Part shown: piece by piece, positions 51,001 to 60,000 of the stretch
How positions within the stretch are numbered: position 1 is the first letter of the stretch
Layout: each line of letters begins with the position of its first letter
NCBI RefSeq assembly: GCF_905220565.1
Contig: NC_059396.1
Span: forward strand, 15,705,706-15,769,705
Source of the DNA: Melitaea cinxia
Lineage: Eukaryota; Arthropoda; Insecta; Lepidoptera; Nymphalidae
Reading direction: 5' to 3'
DNA length: 64,000 bases
Made by a program: the position numbers and the translations under genes
The notes under the pieces: generated by a model
Seen by the model: the letters and a program-made list of their open reading frames with translations, nothing else
What the model was told of the DNA's origin: nothing
Databases searched by the model: none

Positions 51001-54000
51001 AGACAGTCAGACAGGCAGACAGACAAAAATTATAAAAAATGTTATTTTGGTATATGAACCGTGTATATGTACATCCATATGCAATTAGTAAAAAACGGTT
51101 ATTTTAATATTTCAAACAGACAATCAAATTTTATTTATTTGTATAGATGACTGTGTTGAAGTATCTAGTTTAAAACTATTAAACGGCTTATGCTGTAATA
51201 GGATAAACTTCAAGTATGTTAGTCGATCAATTAAAAACAAGTAAAGTGCACACTACATATTCTTAAATACAGAAGAGTTGTTTTCTTAGTCATAGTTATA
51301 TAACTGCTGATATAGCTAGGAAGATCATGGTTTTTAAAGAACTTTACTTTGTGGTCTAAAAAAAATGGTTGTCAACAGGAACGCATGTACGAACTGGAAA
51401 GACGCGAAGCTGAATTAGTTCTAGAAGAAAAGCGGCAGCTAGAGGCTAAAAGAACATTATTGCAAGAAGCAGCTCGTAAACAAGACGAACCGGTGGATGA
51501 TAGTAAATTAGTGGAAGCTATGTTTGATTTCCTTCCCGACTCTAGTAGCGAGGCTCCGGCTCCCAAAGACACATCTGTATTTAGTGATTTACCACAACAA
51601 AGAGCTGATCAACAAGAGGTAAAACATTTTTAATAGTATATATTAAATACTTGTTTTAAAAATAATTATTACACGATAACACTTCGTTGAATTTCAGATG
51701 GTGACACCAATGCAAACGACCTCAGAGGATGAAGAAGATTTGTCTGAGTTCAAGTTCCAAAAGTTTGCAGCAACATATTTCCAAGGAAATGTCACGCATC
51801 AATATTCGAGAAAACCCTTAAAACATCCGTTATTACCATTACATACACAAGGAGATCAATTGGTGTGTATGACTTTATTTGAATTAGTCAATAATGTATC
51901 GATAATAATTATATAAAGTTGAAGAACGTTAGATAAATGGACATAATTACAGCTATATTACAATATATATTATTAAAAAATACGAGACTTTAAGATAATA
52001 ATATAGTAAAAACATTTCAGTACCTCTAATTAACCTTTATAGCCAAAAAATATATAAATGGATGTTTAAAAATAAAGTGTTTCTAAATTCAAAAGAAAGC
52101 TTATAGTAACACTAAAACAAAAACTGCTTTTATTAATGCACGGATATGAAATAATAATAAAAAAACATTGCATTATATTATCAAAAAAGAAGATAACCTG
52201 ACGTGGATTGATTGATGATAAGATTATTCATTGATTTGATCCTTAGATTTGAGGCGGGCTAATTGATTTTTCAAATAACATACATAATATTTATGTAGAT
52301 AGCATAATATACGTATTACTTATACAGCGTGTAATTTATTACAGGCCGCTCAAGCATTATGGATAACAATTTTACGTTTTACTGGAGACTTAGCCGAGCC
52401 CAGATACCACACAATGGACAGAGATAATACGTCAGTAATGTCTAAAGTTACTGCAACACTTGGCCGAAATTTTATAAGATCTAAAGAATTCCAAGAAGCG
52501 CAAATGATGGGAGTTGACCCTGATGCGTATATGAATAAACAAAAACCAAGATCTATAAGGCATAAGTTGGTTTCATTAACGTTAAAGAGGAAAAATAAAC
52601 TCGGGGAAGATGTCAGAAGAAAACTACAGGTAGAAATTATTTAACTTATACTGCATTATCGTTATTATTTTATAGTCTTTTGTTTATTAATAAGGGCCTA
52701 TTTCATCAGTTTTGGATATAGTTTATCCTGCAAATATGTTACAACTAGCTGTGCCCGCGGCTTCGCCCGCGTTGAAATCGATGTGTCACAAAGTTTTCCC
52801 GTCAAATTTCCAGTGAAACTCGTATCAAAATCGGCTTAACCGTTCCGTAAACCTTCCTCTTGAAGCCCTCTCTCCATTGATGAAACCGCATGAAAATCCG
52901 TTCAGTAGATTTTGAGAGAATCGATCACATACACTTTTGGGGACTTTGTTTTATAATACACTAACTGTTGCCCGCGACTACGTCCGCGTGGTTATGAAGA
53001 TATGCATTACTATTAAGATGCTTAACGCAAATTATTTTTTTATTTCATCACTTCACTTCAGCCTATCGCAGTCCACTGCTGGACATAGGCCTCCCCAAGT
53101 TCGCGCCACACATCCCGGTCTTCCGCAATCCTCATCCAGCCTACACCAGCAATCTTACGTAGATCGTCGGTCCAACGGGCCGGAGGACGTCCCACACTGC
53201 GTTTGCCAAGACGCGGTCTCTTCTCTAGGACCCGTCTACTCCAACGGCCATCGGTCCTGCGACGCAGGTGACCAGCCCACTGCCACTTCAACTTGCTAAT
53301 TCTGTGGGCTATGTCGGTTACTTTCGTTCTCTCGCGGATAGTCTCATTTCTAATCCTGTCTTTGAGAGAGACCCCAAGCATAGCCCGTTCCATTGCACGT
53401 TGAGCGACTTTAAACTTGTGGACCAGTCCCTTCGTCAGTGTCCACGTCTCGGCTCCGTATGTTAACACAGGCAGGACGCATTGCTCGAAAACTTTTGTCT
53501 TCAAACATTGCGGAATCTTCGAAGTGAAGACTCGACGGAGCCTGCCAAACGCCGCCCAGCCCAACCGAATCCTCCTATCGGCCTCCTTCTCGAAGTTGTT
53601 GCGGCCTAGTTAGATAGTATTTTTTATTTCAGTCACTTGAAATGCTTATCACTCTAAGCAACTTTTTCAAAGGCACAATTTAGTATAATTTAATAGTTAT
53701 TTTTATATAATCTCTCTATACACCACATTTTTTTTAGGCTGCAGTATAAATAACCTATCAGGCGAACTTATAGCTGCTGTATATGTTTCATACAAACTAT
53801 CATCATCCCAATTAAACCCCCTTAGCGGTGGAATATCGCAAAATCCGTTCTTAGCGGACGTTTACTAACTATAATCTACCTCCCTGCCAAATTTCATCTT
53901 TGTCCATCTTGGATGGATGGACCATCCATCATGGTTTTTGAGTTCTCGTGATGAGTGAGTCAGTAATCTTTCTCTTTTATATATATAGATTACGATGTAT

Positions 54001-57000
54001 TTTTGGACACTTTCTCACCATCTATTGAGCACACATTTTAAATTTCAACTCTCTTACTTAAAAAACATAGGACTTTCATACAAACTTCCAACCCCCGTTT
54101 TATCCCCTTATGGATCGAGTTTCGCAAAATCCGTTCTTAGCGGATGTTTACGCCCTATAAGGAACCTATCTGCATAATTTCAAGTTTGTAGCTGTTATAG
54201 TTTCGGAGATTTCGTGATGAGTGAGTCAACCTACCATACCCCATTTTAACCCCAAAAGGGAGTTGATTTCTAAAGATACATTATTTGAACACCTTCTCAA
54301 CGTCTATAGAGCATACATTTTAAATTTCAAGTCTCTTACTTCAAAAACATAGGACTTTCATACAAACTTCCAACCCCCGTTTTATCACCTTAGGGGTCGA
54401 GTTTCATAAAATTCATTATTAGCGGATGTCTACGTCCTATAAGGAGCCTACTTGCCAAATTTCAAGTTTGTAGGTGTTATAGTTTCGGAGATTTCGTGAT
54501 GAGTAAGTCAACCTACCATCCCCCGTTTTAACCCCAAAAGGGAGTTGATTTCTAAAGATACATTATTTGAACACCTTCTCACTATCTATAGAGCATACAT
54601 TTTAAATTTCAAGTCTCTTACTTCAAAAACATTGGACTTTCATACAAACTTCCAAACCCCGTTTTACCCCCTTAGGGGTCGAGTTTTGTAAAACCCGTTC
54701 TTAGCAAATGTCTACGCCCTATAAGAAGCCTATCTGCCAAATTTCAAGTTTGTAGGTGTTATAGTTTCGGAGATTTCGTGATGAGTGAGTAAACCTACTA
54801 TCCCCCGTTTTAACCCCAAAAGGGAGTTGATTTCTAAAGATTCATTATTTGAACACCTTCTCATCATCTATAAGGTATACATTTTAAATTTCAAGTCTCT
54901 TACTTCAAAAACATGAGACTTTCATACAAACTTCCAACCCCCTTTTTACCCCCTTAAGGGTCGAATTTTGTAAAATTCGTTCTTAGCGGATGTATACGCC
55001 CTATAAGGAGCCTTTCTGCCAAATTTCAAGTTTGTAACTGTTATAGTTTCGGAGATTTCGTGATCAGTGAGCCGACCTACTATCCCTCGTTTTAACCCAA
55101 AAAGGGGTTGATTTCTAAAGATACATTATTTGGACACCTTTTCACCATCTATCTATGGAGCTTACATTTTAAATTTCAAGTCTCTTACGTCAAAAACATG
55201 AGACTCTCATACAAACTTCCAACCCCTATTTTACCCCCTTAGGGGTTGAGTTTCGTAAAATCCGTTCTTAGCGGATGTCTACGTCCTATAAGAAGCCTAC
55301 TTGCCAAATTTCAAGTTTGTAGGTGTTATAGTTTCAGAGATTTCGTGATGAATGACCTTTCGCGTTTATATATATTATAGATCAGAATTTAAAAGTAGGA
55401 GGTAGTATAGGCCATTAGGACCTGTTTTACCTTAATTAATAAACTACAGCTTTTAGATTCATTTTTGCAAATAGAAATATCTCATAAATGTAGTGGAATT
55501 TGATGGTGAAAAATAATATTACATCAAAAATTTATATCTGCTGGGTATCATCATCCGTCAAATAGCGTTATCCATAGCTGGTGAAATAAGCTCTAAGTGA
55601 ACTTACTTTTAAATCTTTTTCCAGGATGAAGAATATACAGCAGACAGTTATCAGTCGTGGTTAGAGTCACGGCCTACATCAAATTTAGAGAAGCTTCATT
55701 TTATTATAGGCCACGGTATCCTCAGGGCAGAACTGAGGGATGAAATATACTGCCAAATATGTAAACAATTAACAAACAATCCATCTAAATCGTCTCATGC
55801 TCGTGGATGGATTTTACTTTCATTGTGTGTTGGTTGTTTTGCTCCCAGTGAGAAATTTGTGAATTACCTTAGAGCCTTCATTAGAGAAGGTCCTCCTGGT
55901 TATGCACCTTACTGCGAGGATAGACTTAAGAGAACCTTTAATAATGGTACAAGAAATCAGCCACCATCGTGGTTAGAGCTTCAAGCAACAAAGTCTAAAA
56001 AACCTATAATGTTACCAATCACTTTTATGGATGGTAATACAAAAACTTTATTAGCTGACTCAGCGACAACTGCAAGAGAACTTTGTAATCAATTGTCGGA
56101 TAAAATTGGACTTCGAGATCAATTTGGATTTTCATTATATATTGCACTGTTTGATAAAGTAAGTTCACTAGGTAGTGGTGGTGATCATGTTATGGATGCT
56201 ATATCGCAGTGCGAACAATACGCCAAAGAACAGGGTGCACAAGAACGAAATGCTCCGTGGCGGTTATTCTTCAGAAAAGAAATATTTGCTCCATGGCACG
56301 ATCCCACAGAAGATCAAGTAGCAACAAATTTAATTTATCAACAAGTCGTTAGAGGAGTAAAGTTCGGAGAATACAGGTGCGATAAAGAAGAAGATTTAGC
56401 TATGATAGCCGCTCAACAGTATTATATTGAATACGGTCAAGATATGAATGCAGAACGACTTTATACTTTGCTACCGAATTACATTCCAGACTATTGTTTA
56501 ACTGGTGTAGAAAAAGCTGTTGATCGTTGGGGTGCTCTGGTAGTTCAAGCATACAAAAAGAGTTACTATGTTAAAGAAAAAATTCCTACTTATAGAGTAA
56601 AAGAAGACGTAGTAAGTTACGCGAAGTTCAAATGGCCTCTATTGTTCTCTAGATTTTACGAAGCATATAGAAATTCTGGGCCTAACTTGCCTAAGAATGA
56701 TGTAATAATAGCAGTAAACTGGACCGGTGTATACGTCGTTGACGATCAAGAACAAGTTCTACTTGAACTTTCGTTCCCTGAGATAACAACGGTTTCAAGT
56801 CAAAAAACTAACAAGGTATTCACACAAACATTTAGTTTATCCACAGTTCGCGGTGAAGAATTCACCTTCCAAAGTCCTAATGCTGAGGATATTCGTGATT
56901 TAGTTGTTTATTTCTTAGAAGGCTTAAAGAAAAGATCTAAATATGTTATTGCATTACAAGATTACAAAGCACCCGGAGAAGGTTCTAGTTTTTTGACTTT

Positions 57001-60000
57001 CCAAAAGGGTGATTTGATAATTTTAGAAGAAGATAGTACAGGAGAGTCAGTTCTGAATAACGGATGGTGTATCGGTCGATGTGAAAGATCCATGGAAAGA
57101 GGTGATTTTCCTTCGGAAACTGTTTATGTTTTACCCGCTCTAACCAAACCGCCCCCCGATATATTAGCTTTATTCTGTCAAGAAGGTGCCCAACATGGAA
57201 GACGACCCCCTACTAGCACATTTAATGGTACAGAATCTAGAGATAAACCTCATAATTTGCTAGAATATGCTCTAGATCACTTTAGATTACCACCAAAACG
57301 AACAACGTCTAAAGGACTAACACTATCGACTGCAAAAAGAGGCGCCGAAGAATTGTGGAGACATTCAAGAGAGCCAATAAAACAACCTTTGCTAAAGAAA
57401 TTGCAAGCCAAAGAGGAATTAGCCGAAGAAGCTTGTTTTGCCTTTACAGCTATACTCAAGTACATGGGCGATCTCCCTTCAAAACGACCCCGTATTGGAA
57501 ATGAATATACTGATCACATTTTTGACGGTCCGCTTAAGCATGAAATTTTGAGAGATGAAATATATTGTCAAATAATGAAACAACTGACAGACAACAGAAA
57601 CAGAATGTCGGAAGAAAGAGGCTGGGAATTAATGTGGTTGGCCACTGGGTTGTTTGCTTGTAGTCAAGGTCTACTTAGAGAACTAACGTTATTCCTTAGA
57701 ACTAGAAGATATCCAATTGCCCAAGATTCTTTACAAAGACTTCAAAAGACATTACGCAATGGGCAAAGAAAATATCCCCCTCACCAAGTTGAAGTAGAAG
57801 CAATACAACACAAAACAACCCAAATATTTCACAAAGTCTATTTCCCAGATGACACAGATGAAGCGTTTGAGGTAGATTCGTCTACGAGAGCAAAAGACTT
57901 CTGTCAAAATATAGCACAGAGGCTGAATCTCAGATCTAGTGAAGGCTTTAGTTTATTTGTTAAAATAGCTGATAAAGTGATATCTGTACCAGAAGGCGAC
58001 TTTTTCTTCGACTTTGTTCGTCATCTTACCGACTGGATTAAAAAAGCCAGACCGACGAGGGACGGCATTACACCACAATTTACGTATCAGGTAATATATA
58101 TTTTTATGATGTGTATAAATATGTGTATATATATATATATATATGTTCGATTCCTAATTGCGTTAATTCAAATGGGGTGCTTTGTACGTGTTGACCGACT
58201 TCAAAAAAAGGAGGAGGTTACTCAATTCGACCGTATACGAGTATATATATTTTTTTATGTATGTTCGGGGATAACTCCGTCGTTTATGAACCGATTTTGA
58301 TAATTCTTTTTTTGTTGGAAAGGAGATATCCCTAGTTTAGTACCATAAGGAAACCGGGATCAAGGGATCCCAGAGAAATCGAGGGAAACTCGAAAATCCG
58401 CATAACTTTTTACTGGTTGTAACAATTTTGATGATTTTTAATTTAATCGAAAGCCGATGTTTATCATGTGGTCACATTTTAATTTCATCGAGATCTGATT
58501 ACAACTTTTGGAGTAATGTTTGATAATGCGTATTTACTTGACTATTTTTTCGTCTACCTACGTTGTATTACTTGTCGATATAATTGAAGTCGGTTTTACT
58601 TCGTTTGCCTGCAAACACAATTATTTAATTTGACTTTGTTTAAATAGACGAGCTACTTTGATAGACTCATTCTGCATCGTGAGCGCGTAAGCACGGCTAT
58701 ATTTTGAAATAAAAAATATTCTATGAGAAAAAGAATTTGTTGCCATATGCGGTTCTGTAGTTATATGCGGCAGGTAGTCTTAATATTTCACTTATTATTG
58801 TATAGTATTGGATGGCTATGCAGCAATATAAACGTTGCAAGAGCTTCTACTTGAAGTAACCTAGTTAGGAGTTGATAAAACCTACACACACACATATATG
58901 TATATCTCTACGTTTCAAGTTTTGGATTTAGCTACTTTATGTGGGTTATTATTATTGTTACTAAGTAAAATATCGTTTTAGATGATCATTAATGCAATAT
59001 TTTAATCCGTTTATAAAATAAATGGGTATAATTGTGTACACCAAACTTTTAACTGGGGTCCATTAGTTTAAATAAATTTTTAATCGTATGACTCTAGATA
59101 TAAGAAAATTTATTCAGTTTGTCGGCTATTCTATAGGTGTTCTTCATGAAGAAGCTATGGACGAACACAGTGCCGGGCAAAGATCGCGCCGCAGACGTGA
59201 TCTTCCACTTCCACCAGGAGTTGCCTAAACTTTTACGTGGCTACCACCGCTGCGGGCGAGACGAAGCCGCGCGCCTCGCTGCGCTCGCCTATCGCGCGCG
59301 CTTTGGCGAAAACAAGCAAGAGTTGCAGGCGATCCCGTAAGTATTGTCTTGTTTAATCTTGAATTCAGTAAAATATTACATTTACAAGAGTCAGAGAATG
59401 TGAGTATATATGTAAATTCGAAAAGAAAGCCAGTTGAGCTCGAAACTTGAAGACGTGCTCTAATATAGGTACGATATCCGAAAATTAAGCGTATGTTTTG
59501 TAACCTCTTAACTGTATTGATTTGTTTTAACATCGTTGACTTATTAAACGGCCTAGTTGACCTCTATTATTTACTACACATCAGACTATCGCAGTCAACT
59601 ATTGGACGTAGGCCTCCCTAAGTTCGCGCCAAACGGACCGGTCCCCCGGAATCCCCATCCAGCCTCCACGGTAATCAAAATGGCCGGAAATAGTGGGGCT
59701 GCCGGGAACTAAGGGCCGAAATTTTTGGCGCGCACTGTTGAGTTTTGCTCGTAGTCAAATTTAAGTAATACTTATTACTATGCTTACCTTAATTTGATTG
59801 TATAATATACTGGATACCAATGACAAATCACTTATTAATGGATATGTGCATTTTTTTGTTCAATACAAACTTTGGTTGACTCATACTGATTCGTGATAAC
59901 GTGTGCGACTTACTTAATACTTCTACTATTTTACAACAAAACTTTGTTTCTATATCATTTCGAAAATCGAAATAAACGTAAACTGTGTATGCCTGAATTT

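Larger units (their letters stand above)
52960..55381 (-). mobile_element. Helitron-like unit B in ck intron 9, carrying a 282-bp tandem array
   Basis: Its 3' terminus reads in reverse from ACTAACTGTTGCCCGCGAC at 52960. Its 5' terminus is the complement of CGCGTTTATATATATTATAGA ending at 55381, which matches TCTATAATATATATAAACGC. Between them are an RTE insertion (about 53055-53610) and a tandem array. It occupies most of the 2995-bp intron 9. No Rep/helicase coding, so it is non-autonomous. Confidence 0.65.

Noticed and set aside
53780..55370. CRISPR-like array
   Set aside because: The repeats are 282 bp with no short-repeat/spacer structure, inside a eukaryotic intron and a Helitron-like element.
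58091..58300. Extension of exon 10 ORF into a tail rich in I, Y and C
   Set aside because: The frame has crossed the donor at 58091 into intron and an AACCGACTTC-family copy.
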